Notes: generated by a model not told the origin, from the letters alone. DNA of 64,000 nucleotides from Candidatus Woesearchaeota archaeon (GCA_017610005.1 JAFCCU010000007.1:1-64000); one strand, 5' to 3'. Shown: positions 1 through 8,257, counted from the first letter of the stretch. Numbers and translations are program-made.

Positions 1-925
1 TAGGCATAACTTCAACTGTTAATTGACTTACCGGAGAAGGTTGCACTTCACCATCTATCATAATATCAAGGGGAAGAGGAGTATTTGTTCCAGGGGTAAC
101 TAACTCAATATCAAACCGTTTCCCTGTTTCAAAATGGCAATACTCAAGCTCCACATGCGTGCCTTTAATGACCTTAGAAAAGTTAACTAATAATTTTCCT
201 CTTTTTACATAATCAAGCATAAACAAATTTATTTTTCCATCTCCCATATCTGCACCAGGAGTAGGTTCCATCATTCCTCCGCCGTAGGCACCATTATTGA
301 TCATGAAGGTAATTAAATCAATTGGGTCTAATTGTTCGCTATCCATTGTTATTCTAGCTTCAGCTCGGGTATAATCACCAAATAAAGAAGGAAATAAAGC
401 TAGACCATATGAAAGTAATGCAGGAAATTTTAGTCTTAAAAGTGTATTTGAATGCCTGGCTAAAGCGGCAGTAAACCCAAGTCCAACAAGGTTAAGTGCA
501 ATAACTTGTGTTTCTCCCATAGTCACTCTTTCAAGATCAATTAATCTTGTATACCTTTCAGGGTTTGTTAACGCCAATTCAAGCAATCCAAACTTCTCAG
601 TTTTTGGTATGCCCATACCTCTTGGCCCATCATTGCCTGAGCCCCAGTTTGTCGGCACCATTATTCTATCTGTACTAAGAAAACCCATTGATTCTAGTCC
701 ATTAAAAAAGTATGAAGCTCCACCATCCCCTACAATTAAATCAAAGACATCAAATTTATCTCCCCATTCTCTAGCAATATCATAAGGTAAACCCTCTTTA
801 AACACAAGATTAGTTGCTCCTCCAACCCTTGCATGATGCTCAATTGCTCTTCTCATAGCAACATACTCTTTATGGCTATGATTTCCAGATTCCTTGCATA
901 TTACTGCACAAACATCTTTACTCAT
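1..925 (-). CDS. diacylglycerol/lipid kinase family protein (partial)
   Basis: This gene runs off the left edge of the window; 308 codons are visible from an ATG at 925. The diacylglycerol/sphingoid-base kinase fold is indicated by a GDGG nucleotide-binding motif near residues 66-69, a PTNWGSGND stretch near 91-99 (the family's GTxND loop), a later G-G-G-M-x-E-P segment, a D-M-G-D-G-K turn and a D-G-E near the visible end. Such enzymes phosphorylate a membrane lipid alcohol with ATP, usually at the inner membrane face. The native substrate cannot be read from the sequence. It is divergent from the next gene, with 72 bp between the two starts. Confidence 0.8.
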   Translation of the reverse strand, partial: MSKDVCAVICKESGNHSHKEYVAMRRAIEHHARVGGATNLVFKEGLPYDIAREWGDKFDVFDLIVGDGGASYFFNGLESMGFLSTDRIMVPTNWGSGNDGPRGMGIPKTEKFGLLELALTNPERYTRLIDLERVTMGETQVIALNLVGLGFTAALARHSNTLLRLKFPALLSYGLALFPSLFGDYTRAEARITMDSEQLDPIDLITFMINNGAYGGGMMEPTPGADMGDGKINLFMLDYVKRGKLLVNFSKVIKGTHVELEYCHFETGKRFDIELVTPGTNTPLPLDIMIDGEVQPSPVSQLTVEVMP

Positions 926-997
926 TTCAAAAAACAGCTAGTGGTTTAGCATTAATAAAAGGTTAGGTTTATTAGTTAGGTTTACTTAGTGTTTATA

Positions 998-2137
998 ATG
1001 GCTGAGGGCACTATTGAGGTTTTCTTAACAACTAACTATCCAGATTTGGAGAGAGTGGAGCAGTCTCCTTTGTTTGATAAAGGAAAACCGCTTCATTTTT
1101 TAACTGAGGAGGGATATAGAAGGTATGCTCAGATTGTTGAAAGAAGAGATTTGTTATTAACTGTTGCCTCCACTTTTGAACCACTTGCTTGGAGAAGGGT
1201 TTATCTTGAACTTGAGAATTTGATGGATGAAAAACTTGACTTTGCAGATCCAAGAACCCTTGATTCTTTATTGGGAAAAGGTGTTAATGAATTAACATTT
1301 GAATGGGGCCAAACAAGGTTTATCTTACCAATTAAAGACGGAAGAATCCCCTATAAAGAACGTTTAAAATTCTTTGAAGGTTGGTTGTTTAATCAAGAAG
1401 CAATAGCTAAAAATGATTTATTTAGAACAAGAAGTAAGGAAAGGTGGGTATCTCCAGCTAACCTTGTTTATCTTAATACAAAAGTAGCATCATTACTTCT
1501 TGAAGCGTATCTAAGTGGAATTGGTGCTTCTCTTCCTAAATCAATCACATTATCTAATATAAATCCAATAGGAGAACTCAATTTTGGTGATGCAGTTGAA
1601 ATTCCTTTAGCCTCTCTCCTTTCCAGACCATCAGCCCAAAATTCAGCGCTTTACTGGTTATTTCTTTCTCAGGCAAAAGCACTTGAAAAACATTACATTA
1701 AGCCTGAAAAGGATATGAAAAAGCTCACTTCACTAGGTCAAATAGTACCTCTCCCTCTTGAGACAGTATATCAAAAGGACATTTTAGGCGAAATTGAGGC
1801 AGAGTCTATGTTTAAAGTGTATAAAGTTGAAAATTATAAGGAGGTAATTGAAACTTTTATCCAAGTGTTAGGTGCAGTTGATAGGAAAGTTGAAGGAAAA
1901 CCAAGGCACAGATTTAGAACTGAAACAATGGTTTATGGTCCTTTCCAGTTTGAAGTGGATTACGCGCTGGGGGTAGAAGGGACATACTTAAGCACGTCTT
2001 CTTATAGACTTTTATACAAAATGGCCCACCTTTTAGTGTCAAATAAGGCAGATAAACCCACTGTAAGTTTACATATGGCAGTATCTGGGTATCTTCCTCA
2101 GAATGATTTAAGGGAATTCTTTTTACCACCAAATTAG
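998..2137 (+). CDS. conserved-looking protein of unknown function
   Basis: A 379-residue soluble protein that I do not recognise. The start is placed at the ATG at 998; an in-frame GTG at 989 would add three residues. It has no signal peptide or membrane segment and reads as a mixed alpha/beta protein with alternating charged helices. The C-terminal third (a Y-G-P-F-x-F-E-V-D-Y stretch, then Y-R-L-L-Y-K-M-A-H) looks the most ordered. It is divergent from the lipid kinase and convergent with the winged-helix gene downstream. No catalytic motif is evident. Confidence 0.75.
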   Translation: MAEGTIEVFLTTNYPDLERVEQSPLFDKGKPLHFLTEEGYRRYAQIVERRDLLLTVASTFEPLAWRRVYLELENLMDEKLDFADPRTLDSLLGKGVNELTFEWGQTRFILPIKDGRIPYKERLKFFEGWLFNQEAIAKNDLFRTRSKERWVSPANLVYLNTKVASLLLEAYLSGIGASLPKSITLSNINPIGELNFGDAVEIPLASLLSRPSAQNSALYWLFLSQAKALEKHYIKPEKDMKKLTSLGQIVPLPLETVYQKDILGEIEAESMFKVYKVENYKEVIETFIQVLGAVDRKVEGKPRHRFRTETMVYGPFQFEVDYALGVEGTYLSTSSYRLLYKMAHLLVSNKADKPTVSLHMAVSGYLPQNDLREFFLPPN

Positions 2138-2294
2138 TGATACGCGTAACATGTGTCATGTAACATGTTATATGATATGTGACATACCCCTCTTCCGACG
2201 AGAAAATGTTTGAATAGGTGACGCATGTAGCAGGTGTGTGCCACACCCATGACATAGCTGTGTCACATGTTTCTTATCTACCTTCAAGTGATAA
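2138..2294. other. convergent intergenic region with short palindromes
   Basis: This 157-bp gap lies between two converging genes and holds no gene. It contains TAACATGTTA (2161-2170), a GGTGTG-TGC-CACACC hairpin (2233-2247) and several overlapping CATGT/ACATG and TGTGACA/TGTCACA words. It could end transcription from both sides or bind a protein; neither can be shown from sequence. Confidence 0.5.
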
Positions 2295-2912
2295 TTAACG
2301 GCCTGTAACCCTTAATTTTTCAACTTGTGGTAAGAAAAAGCGTCTTTCACCATTATTGTCAGTTGAGAATTCTAAAGTAATACCTTTTTTCTTTAATTTC
2401 ATAACTCTATTCTTAATAGTGCCATAAGAGATGCCTATAAGCGTGGAAAGTTCAGCATAAGTGAGGGCCTCAGGCGAATCACATAAAATTGCAACAACTT
2501 TTTTCTCTGCATCAGTTAGGCCAGTTGCATGGATTTCGGGCATTTTCTCAGGTTCTTCTACTGTTTCCTCCCAGTTATCTTCTATTGGTTCAGGCAGGGC
2601 AGGTACTGTATGCACTTCTTCATGTAATTGCTTTACTTCTCCATGCACAAGCTTCATATAATCAAGCATTTGCATCATTCTGTCTTTAAGTATGGCATTT
2701 TCTGATTTTAATTCCTGCATATGTGAGTGCAATTCAGAATGTCTAGATTCGTTTGAAAAAACATGACTCTCGTGTTTTCCCTTTAAATGACTATGATTAT
2801 GATTTAGAAAATGAATCCATTGCATAAGTGTTGCAACATCTTTTTTCAGCAAACTATAACTGGTATTGACAGCACCCTCTGTAACATATCTCTTTTTATT
2901 AAACCATCCCAT
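2295..2912 (-). CDS. coiled-coil winged-helix transcriptional regulator
   Basis: A 205-residue protein in three parts. The first 30 residues are basic. A long, strongly helical middle (about 40-110) is rich in His, Glu and Leu and probably forms a coiled coil. The C-terminus (about 135-195) is a winged helix-turn-helix that reads L-T-D-A-E-K-K-V-V-A-I-L, then T-Y-A-E-L-S-T-L-I-G-I-S-Y-G-T-I-K-N-R-V, a classic recognition helix followed by a basic wing. It is probably a DNA-binding regulator that dimerises through the coiled coil. The dense histidines (about 38-65) could bind metal, which is inference. A TATA box sits about 25 bp upstream, so the mRNA is probably leaderless. Its targets are unknown. 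Confidence 0.8.
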   Translation of the reverse strand: MGWFNKKRYVTEGAVNTSYSLLKKDVATLMQWIHFLNHNHSHLKGKHESHVFSNESRHSELHSHMQELKSENAILKDRMMQMLDYMKLVHGEVKQLHEEVHTVPALPEPIEDNWEETVEEPEKMPEIHATGLTDAEKKVVAILCDSPEALTYAELSTLIGISYGTIKNRVMKLKKKGITLEFSTDNNGERRFFLPQVEKLRVTGR

Positions 2913-2931
2913 AAGAAATTTGGAGATTATC

Positions 2932-2944
2932 GACTATAAAAACC
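2932..2944 (-). promoter_or_regulatory. TATA box for the winged-helix gene
   Basis: Read on the minus strand this is GGTTTTTATAGTC, centred about 25 bp before the ATG at 2912, matching an archaeal TATA box for a leaderless transcript. Confidence 0.55.
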
Positions 2945-2956
2945 TTTCTACCAAAC

Positions 2957-3208
2957 GGAGAGATCCGTTTGATCGATCTAGGGGTTTCGCTTCGCTCAAG
3001 CCCCTTAATTTGGTCCAATCCGAAGGATTGAGACCGTACGTTTGCTCCTCAGCTTTACAAAGCTGAGAATTCGCTTCGCTCAAGCCCCTTAATTTGGTCC
3101 AATCCGAAGGATTGAGACCGTACGTTTGCTCCTCAGCTTTACAAAGCTGAGAATGGAGAGATCCGTTTGATCGATCTAGGGGTACTTGGAAAACAAGTTT
3201 TCCAGTAC
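2957..3208. repeat. mosaic of duplicated palindromic modules
   Basis: A 29-bp module (2957-2985) is repeated at 3155-3183 and brackets two exact tandem copies of an 84-bp unit (2986-3069 and 3070-3153). Each 84-bp unit contains a bulged hairpin GGTCCAATCC-GAA-GGATTGAGACC (first copy 3012-3035) and a perfect CTCAGCTTT-AC-AAAGCTGAG hairpin (first copy 3048-3067). A further hairpin with GTAC ends and a GGAAAAC/GTTTTCC stem lies at 3182-3208. No ORF or transposase is present. The block sits between two divergent promoters and is more GC-rich than its surroundings. Confidence 0.9.
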
Positions 3209-3249
3209 CACGTGAAGTGATTTGCTAATTTATTAGCCATTTCGGCAGG

Positions 3250-3260
3250 TTTATAAATCT
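3250..3260 (+). promoter_or_regulatory. TATA box for the NFACT gene
   Basis: TTTATAAATCT centred about 25 bp before the ATG at 3280, the usual archaeal spacing for a leaderless start. Confidence 0.6.
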
Positions 3261-3279
3261 TGAACAGTAAATTGGGAGT

Positions 3280-4323
3280 ATGACATATAGCTTAACTGCA
3301 ATTGATATTCGGAATATTGTAAAAGAATTGCAAGCTTTTAAGGGTGGTAGAATCAACAAATTTTACCAATTAAAAAACTCATTTACACTAAGGGTTAACA
3401 ATAAAGGAGTTACTAAAAATCTCAACATTTTGCTCCCTGGTTTAATCTTTTTGTCTTCTGAGATTAAGTATGCGGCAGAGATGGCAACACCATTAACAAT
3501 GGGTATTAGAAAGCGCATTACCAATGCTAAAATTAATTCAATTAAACAGCATGGCGCTGAAAGAATTTTATTAATTGAAGTTGAAAAATCAAAAGAAATA
3601 TTTTTCATTCTAATTGAAATGTTTAGCAAAGGAAATCTAATGCTTTTAGATAAAGATAATAAAATTTTATCTTTGTATTCAACTCAATCCTGGAGCGCTA
3701 GGGAGGTTAAAAAAGGCTTAACTTATGTAGCACCTCCTGGCGGCACTGGTTTTGAAACTGATGCTTTACGATTAAAAGAAGTAATAAATGATTTTGATAA
3801 ACCAGCTAAGCTTTTAGCAGTTGCTTTTGGACTTGGTGGAACATACGCTGAAGAGATTTGTGCCACTGAAAAATTTACTAAAATGCCAACAGAAATTAAG
3901 CTTCTTAATGCTGTAAAAAAGTTTCTAAATAAACCAGTTAAAGCTCACTTATATGAAACTAAGATTAGTTCATATAAGCTTAGCTTAATTGACGGTGGAA
4001 CAGCCTATGACTCAATGAGTGAAATGATAGAAGTTGCAGTTAAAGATGATCAGTCAAAGGTGTTAACTCCCCAAGAAAAAGCTGTTAAAAAACAACAAGC
4101 AGTAATTGATTCACAAGTCCAGGCAATTAAAGATTTAAAAAAGAAAATTGTTAATAACACAAAGAAAGGAGAACTAATTTATGAACATTACATAGGGATT
4201 CAAAAGGTGCTAGATAAAGTAACTGAACTTAAGAAAAAAGATTGGAAAGAAGTTCATAAATTTCTAAAAGGAAAAGTTAAATCAATTAATAAAAAGAATA
4301 AAACAATTATTGTTGAGGCATAA
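3280..4323 (+). CDS. NFACT-family (RqcH/NEMF-like) protein lacking the C-terminal NFACT-R domain
   Basis: A 347-residue protein with the NFACT-N fold: it begins S-L-T-A-I-D-I-R-N-I-V-K-E-L, followed by K-G-G-R-I-N-K-F-Y-Q and strands ending near residue 130 (S-K-G-N-L-M-L-L-D). A helical middle (about 165-235) and a basic coiled-coil segment (about 265-315) follow. RqcH/NEMF proteins bind stalled large ribosomal subunits and promote C-terminal tailing or quality control. Full-length archaeal members run past 600 residues and end in an NFACT-R domain. This one stops just after the coiled coil (K-N-K-T-I-I-V-E-A). The missing domain is not encoded immediately downstream, where a convergent gene overlaps its end by 17 bp. 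It may be encoded elsewhere or be dispensable. Confidence 0.8.
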   Translation: MTYSLTAIDIRNIVKELQAFKGGRINKFYQLKNSFTLRVNNKGVTKNLNILLPGLIFLSSEIKYAAEMATPLTMGIRKRITNAKINSIKQHGAERILLIEVEKSKEIFFILIEMFSKGNLMLLDKDNKILSLYSTQSWSAREVKKGLTYVAPPGGTGFETDALRLKEVINDFDKPAKLLAVAFGLGGTYAEEICATEKFTKMPTEIKLLNAVKKFLNKPVKAHLYETKISSYKLSLIDGGTAYDSMSEMIEVAVKDDQSKVLTPQEKAVKKQQAVIDSQVQAIKDLKKKIVNNTKKGELIYEHYIGIQKVLDKVTELKKKDWKEVHKFLKGKVKSINKKNKTIIVEA

Positions 4324-4813
4324 GTCTTTCTGCAAGTACCACGAAATTTTCAGGAGTTATTTTGATACCTGCTTCAAGAATTGATTCAGCAAGCTTCCTC
4401 CCAGTTATCTCTTCTTTTAGAAAAGCGCGTCTAAGCTGGCGTATTGTATCCTCACATAAAAATCCTTCATTAAGCTCAATTGCAGCATTTCTAGTCTTAT
4501 TTTTAACAGAATGATCTCTTAAATCAACTACAAGGCAGTCATTTACCCACCTTCCCCTTATTTTCTCAAAGCCGTGGTTTACTAGTTCACGTTCAATTAA
4601 ACCCTTGTAAAGCCCTAAAACACGGCTTCCTGCGAGAAATTCAAGTTCATTAGTGTTGTGGGTCGTCTCAAAACTATAATCAGTTAGCCTACTAGGCGTT
4701 GCAACAGAGCCAATATACCTAATAACCTTCTGCCTCGGCCCTTTTTTAGTCCATTTATTCTTAACCAGGTAAGCATACTCTTTACCTTTCACCTTTTTTT
4801 TACGCACAAACAT
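4307..4813 (-). CDS. hypothetical protein with a basic N-terminus
   Basis: A 168-residue protein. The first 38 residues are very basic (K-K-K-V-K-G-K-E-Y-A-Y-L-V-K-N) and resemble the N-terminus seen on some transposases and nucleic-acid-binding proteins, but no catalytic DDE or zinc motif follows. The rest is predicted helical, with W-V-N-D-C-L-V-V-D-L-R in the middle. It overlaps the convergent NFACT gene by 17 bp and has a TATA box about 25 bp before its ATG. A nucleic-acid-binding role is only a guess. Confidence 0.7.
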   Translation of the reverse strand: MFVRKKKVKGKEYAYLVKNKWTKKGPRQKVIRYIGSVATPSRLTDYSFETTHNTNELEFLAGSRVLGLYKGLIERELVNHGFEKIRGRWVNDCLVVDLRDHSVKNKTRNAAIELNEGFLCEDTIRQLRRAFLKEEITGRKLAESILEAGIKITPENFVVLAERLMPQQ

Positions 4814-4831
4814 AAAACTTCGTTAGGCACT

Positions 4832-4848
4832 ATGGATTATATATATTT
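4832..4848 (-). promoter_or_regulatory. TATA box for the 168-residue gene
   Basis: On the minus strand this reads as an AAATATATATAATCC-like element about 25 bp before the ATG at 4813, fitting a leaderless archaeal promoter. Confidence 0.55.
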
Positions 4849-4879
4849 TTCGCTTGAAATGAAAGGGAGTTTTACGAGG

Positions 4880-4950
4880 GAAAAACAGTCTGAAGTATGA
4901 AGTTTAATGTATGGATTACTTTAGACTTTGAACTTCTTACTTCAAACTTT
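4880..4950 (-). terminator. heptamer-repeat palindrome, likely 5S rRNA terminator
   Basis: Downstream of the 5S gene on the minus strand, arms at 4931-4947 and about 4887-4903 pair at 15 of 17 positions (left arm GTTTGAAGTAAGAAGTT) and are followed by a TGTTTTTCCC tract. The arms are built from the GAAGTC-type words seen elsewhere in the window. The T-tract position suggests transcription termination. Confidence 0.5.
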
Positions 4951-4966
4951 TTTGTGAGAATATAAA

Positions 4967-5076
4967 GAACAGCGATCTGGATTTTCCGTAAGATTACAGT
5001 ACTCTCCAGAACGTGAGCCTGCTTGACTTCCGAGTTCGGAATGGGATCGGGTATAACCAGGTCGCTATGGCCGTTC
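4967..5076 (-). rRNA. rrf: 5S ribosomal RNA
   Basis: The minus strand carries a complete 5S rRNA. The 5' GAACGGC pairs with the 3' GCTGTTC (helix I), and the conserved CCCGATCCCATTCCGAACTC loop region is followed by GGAAGTCAAGC. At about 110 nt it is slightly short. It stands alone with no 16S or 23S nearby, under its own TATA box (5098-5109). An antisense-sized ORF on the same stretch is not real. Confidence 0.93.
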
Positions 5077-5097
5077 AAGAATCATGAATTTACTGGG

Positions 5098-5109
5098 TCT
5101 TTATAAGTG
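5098..5109 (-). promoter_or_regulatory. TATA box for 5S rRNA
   Basis: Minus-strand CACTTATAAAGAC is centred about 25 bp upstream of the 5S 5' end, so the 5S gene is probably its own transcription unit. Confidence 0.6.
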
Positions 5110-5136
5110 TTTTGGATATTGGAAGGGTATCTCCTA

Positions 5137-5577
5137 TTATACTCTTTTAATTTCAGAGAAATATTTCTTAGAATTAGAGTCTGCCATAAACTGCATAATC
5201 ATCCCAGTAATTGTAATTGTTATGGCCACTCCAGTAATTATCAGAATTTCCCCCCCAGTTAGACCATCTTGGATTGCTGGATAATTTTTATTTGCTGGCA
5301 CATCTACAATTGTTGAGGCAATTGCTACTTGTTGATCATGGTTTGCTACTTGCGTGTAAAGTGAGTTTATATCACTAGTTTCTTTAGATAAACTTCCCAC
5401 AACAGTATCAATAGAACCCGGTATAATAAATTGTGTAGGTCCATTTCTAGCCCCAGTAAAAAATTGCATTCCATCCAAGGGTAAACCCACTGCGTATCCA
5501 GTTGGAGTTAGTGGCAGATAGACTGGATCTTGTTGAGGTTTTTTGTTGTTTAGATTGTATCCTTGGTCTGTATCCAT
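5137..5577 (-). CDS. hypothetical protein with a C-terminal membrane anchor
   Basis: A 146-residue protein of no recognised family. Residues 1-100 are polar and Gln/Asn/Thr-rich, with one Gly/Phe patch (L-D-G-M-Q-F-F-T-G). A hydrophobic helix at about 109-130 (G-G-E-I-L-I-I-T-G-V-A-I-T-I-T) is followed by a short basic tail. The layout suggests a tail-anchored membrane protein. It stands alone upstream of the 5S gene on the same strand. Confidence 0.6.
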   Translation of the reverse strand: MDTDQGYNLNNKKPQQDPVYLPLTPTGYAVGLPLDGMQFFTGARNGPTQFIIPGSIDTVVGSLSKETSDINSLYTQVANHDQQVAIASTIVDVPANKNYPAIQDGLTGGEILIITGVAITITITGMIMQFMADSNSKKYFSEIKRV

Positions 5578-5699
5578 ACTTTTAGGGAATTAACTCAGAA
5601 ATAAAAACATTGCCATTAAACGGAAAGATTTGTTTAAGTTTGGGCTTGGAGTCTGCCACCCATGCTAAAATCTCCAGGCTATTAAGATGTAGGGTTTAG

Positions 5700-5736
5700 T
5701 TGAAAGTGTTTTTCACTTCAAACTTCTTACTATTAG
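5700..5736. repeat. short copy of the GAAGTC-family element
   Basis: GTGTTTTTCACTTCAAACTT followed by CTTACT matches an element at 58156-58180 at all but one base. Both lie in gene-free DNA beside a functional gene start or a tRNA. Confidence 0.6.
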
Positions 5737-5787
5737 GGTAAGATATTTAAAACAGTGATTATTTACAGCAAAGTGAGGTGCGTGACA

Positions 5788-7269
5788 ATGGAGCTTACAA
5801 CTTACCAAGTGAAGGTTAATCTAAATGGAACTTTTGAGGAATTCCCTCTTGAATTAGCAGAGGATGAAACTTCTCACTTGCTTGTTAAATTACAAGACAT
5901 GTTAAGAAACTGGCCAAAGTTAGCTAAGTTTGATAGTGTTCAGGTTTTTAAAAAAGGTGAACCAGAAATGGTTTATGAGCTTCCACAAGCATTTCTTTCT
6001 TCACCAATGTCTATTTCAATTATGGGTACTGGCTATGTTGGTTTAGTAACAGGCGTTGGTACATGCCATATTGGAAGGAGGGTTATTTGTGTGGATATTG
6101 ATGAGAAAAAAGTTGATAAAATTTGTAAAAGAATTCCACCCATTTATGAAAAAGGGCTAAAAGAAATGCTTGTATCTTTGCCTGAGAAATATTTCTCATG
6201 TACAACAAATTTAAGAGAAGCAGTGATGAATACTGATTGCACATTTATTGCAGTAGGAACTCCCCCCAAAGAAAATGGTGAGCAGGATTTAAAATTTGTT
6301 GAGTCAGCATGTGCAGAGCTTGGTAAAATCTTAAAGGAAAAACCAGGCCATATGGTGGTTGTTAAAAGTACAGTTTCACCAGGCACAACTCAAAATAAAA
6401 TAAAAGCAATGATTGCAGAACATGCAGGCCACACTAATTTTAAAATTGCGATGGTTCCTGAATTTTTACGAGAAGGGCTAGCAATTGAAGATTTTCTAAA
6501 CCCTTACAGAATTGTAATTGGTGTTGAGGATCAAGAAACTTTTGAAGCAATCAAATTTATTTATGAGGATTTTGATACCCCTTTTTTCAAAACAACATTA
6601 ACTGGAGCTGAAATGATTAAGTATGCATCAAACTCACTTTTAGCAACTAAGATTTCATTTGCTAATGAGATTGGTAACTTATGCAAATCTTTAGACATTG
6701 ATGTATATGAAGTAATGGATGGAGTTGGCCTTGATGAAAGGTTTAATAGGAAATTTTTAAATGCAGGCAGGGGTTTTGGTGGAAGTTGTCTACCCAAAGA
6801 TGTTAAGGCATTAGTGTCCTTAGGAAAAACTCTAAACCAACCAACCGAACTTCTAAAAGCTGTTTGGGCAGTTAATGAAAATCAACCGCTAAAGATGATT
6901 GAATTAGCTGAGAAACATTTAGGAGATTTAAAAAACAAAACAGTTGCAGTTATGGGTCTTGCATTTAAACCAGGCACTGATGATATAAGAGAAAGTCCAG
7001 CAACAATTATTATTAAAGAGCTTTTAGAAAAAGGGGCAAAGGTTATTGGATATGACCAATTTGCACAAGAGAATATGGAAAAGATTTACCCAAATATAAC
7101 CTATGCTAAGTCTCCAACAGAAGCAATCAAAGATGCAGATGTAGTTTTAGGCGTAACTCAGTGGCCGGAATTGCGAGACGAAAAGTTATACAAGGGCAAA
7201 CTCTTTATAGATGGTATGAAATTTATTGATAAAAGAACAACAGATGATTACGAAGGAATATGTTGGTGA
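5788..7269 (+). CDS. nucleotide-sugar (UDP-glucose/UDP-ManNAc-type) dehydrogenase with N-terminal extension
   Basis: A 493-residue NAD-dependent enzyme that oxidises the C6 alcohol of a nucleotide sugar to a uronate. The start is the ATG at 5788, 7 nt after GAGGTG. Residues 1-75 form an extra N-terminal region not typical of the family. The Rossmann motif G-T-G-Y-V-G (80-85) follows, then V-D-I-D-E-K, the central dimerisation helices, and the catalytic cysteine in G-G-S-C-L-P-K-D (Cys about 334). The C-terminal UDP-binding domain begins near L-G-L-A-F-K-P-G-T-D-D-I-R-E-S. It is co-transcribed with the nucleotidyltransferase that follows, with the stop overlapping that gene's ribosome site. 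Together they probably make an activated uronic acid for surface glycans. Confidence 0.92.
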   Translation: MELTTYQVKVNLNGTFEEFPLELAEDETSHLLVKLQDMLRNWPKLAKFDSVQVFKKGEPEMVYELPQAFLSSPMSISIMGTGYVGLVTGVGTCHIGRRVICVDIDEKKVDKICKRIPPIYEKGLKEMLVSLPEKYFSCTTNLREAVMNTDCTFIAVGTPPKENGEQDLKFVESACAELGKILKEKPGHMVVVKSTVSPGTTQNKIKAMIAEHAGHTNFKIAMVPEFLREGLAIEDFLNPYRIVIGVEDQETFEAIKFIYEDFDTPFFKTTLTGAEMIKYASNSLLATKISFANEIGNLCKSLDIDVYEVMDGVGLDERFNRKFLNAGRGFGGSCLPKDVKALVSLGKTLNQPTELLKAVWAVNENQPLKMIELAEKHLGDLKNKTVAVMGLAFKPGTDDIRESPATIIIKELLEKGAKVIGYDQFAQENMEKIYPNITYAKSPTEAIKDADVVLGVTQWPELRDEKLYKGKLFIDGMKFIDKRTTDDYEGICW

Positions 7270-7273
7270 TAAA

Positions 7274-8257
7274 ATGAAAGCAATACTACCTGTTGCAGGT
7301 GTTGGATCAAGATTAAAACCTCATACTCACACAATAGCAAAAGCATTACTTAATGTTGCAGGAAAACCAATCTTACAACACATTATGGATGAACTTGTTT
7401 CATTAGGCGTAGATGAAGCTGTGTTAATTATTGGATATTTAGGTGACCAAATTAAAGATTGGGCGGAAAAGACATATCCCAATTTAAAACTCCATTTTCC
7501 AGAACAAACTGTCAGAAAGGGTTTAGCACATGCAATTGCAATGGCTGAACCATATATTGGAGAAGAACCTTGCTTAATTATATTTGGAGATACAATCTTT
7601 GATGGTAACATTAAAGGAGCAATTGAAACTGACTTTGACGGGGCATTAGGTTGCAAAATGGTAGACGATCCAAGACGTTTTGGTGTTGTGGAAATGGATG
7701 GCGATACTGTAACAAAGCTTGTTGAAAAACCAGACTATTTAAGAGAGATGCCAGCAATGGTTGGATTAAATGTTATTAAAAAATCAAAATTAATGTTTGA
7801 TTGCATTAGAGAATTAATTGAAAAAGGTATTAAGACAAAAGGTGAATACCAGTTAACAGATGCATTGCAATTAATGGTTGATCATGGAGCAAAATTAACA
7901 ATGTTTCCCATTGATGGGTGGTATGATTGTGGTAAACCAGAAACTCTTCTAGAGACAAATAAATATCTACTTAACAAAACTGGAAGCCACCATAAAGAGG
8001 GTAAAGAAGTTGTAATTATTCCACCAGTGTTTATCCATGAAAAAGCAAAAGTTGTAAATTCAGTAGTCGGACCATTTGTCACAATTGATGCAGATGCAGT
8101 AATAGTAAGTTCAGTAATCAAAAATTCAATTATTGGAATTGGCGCGGAAATCAACAACCAGATACTAAAAGATTCTCTTGTTGGAGACATGGCAAAAGTA
8201 AAAGGGATATTTAGAATCTTAAATGTGGGCGATTCTTCAGAATTGACTGTCGAGTGA
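7274..8257 (+). CDS. sugar-phosphate nucleotidyltransferase
   Basis: A 327-residue NDP-sugar pyrophosphorylase of the glucose-1-phosphate uridylyl/thymidylyltransferase type. The N-terminal signature M-K-A-I-L-P-V-A-G-V-G-S-R-L-K-P keeps the GxGxRL-x-P pattern. F-G-D-T-I-F-D-G supplies the metal-binding Asp, and V-E-K-P and D-C-G-K-P complete the active site. A C-terminal segment (about 255-327) has hexapeptide-like I/V repeats suggesting a left-handed beta helix. The ATG at 7274 follows GGTGAT, a perfect archaeal ribosome site overlapping the stop of the dehydrogenase. The exact sugar and nucleotide are not determinable. Confidence 0.92.
   Translation: MKAILPVAGVGSRLKPHTHTIAKALLNVAGKPILQHIMDELVSLGVDEAVLIIGYLGDQIKDWAEKTYPNLKLHFPEQTVRKGLAHAIAMAEPYIGEEPCLIIFGDTIFDGNIKGAIETDFDGALGCKMVDDPRRFGVVEMDGDTVTKLVEKPDYLREMPAMVGLNVIKKSKLMFDCIRELIEKGIKTKGEYQLTDALQLMVDHGAKLTMFPIDGWYDCGKPETLLETNKYLLNKTGSHHKEGKEVVIIPPVFIHEKAKVVNSVVGPFVTIDADAVIVSSVIKNSIIGIGAEINNQILKDSLVGDMAKVKGIFRILNVGDSSELTVE

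Noticed and set aside
2986..3153. Possible CRISPR or insertion sequence
   Set aside because: Only two 84-bp copies, no spacers, no transposase reading frame and no target duplication.
4872..5078. A 68-codon minus-strand reading frame
   Set aside because: It lies over the 5S rRNA gene and its downstream palindrome; the RNA explains the conservation.
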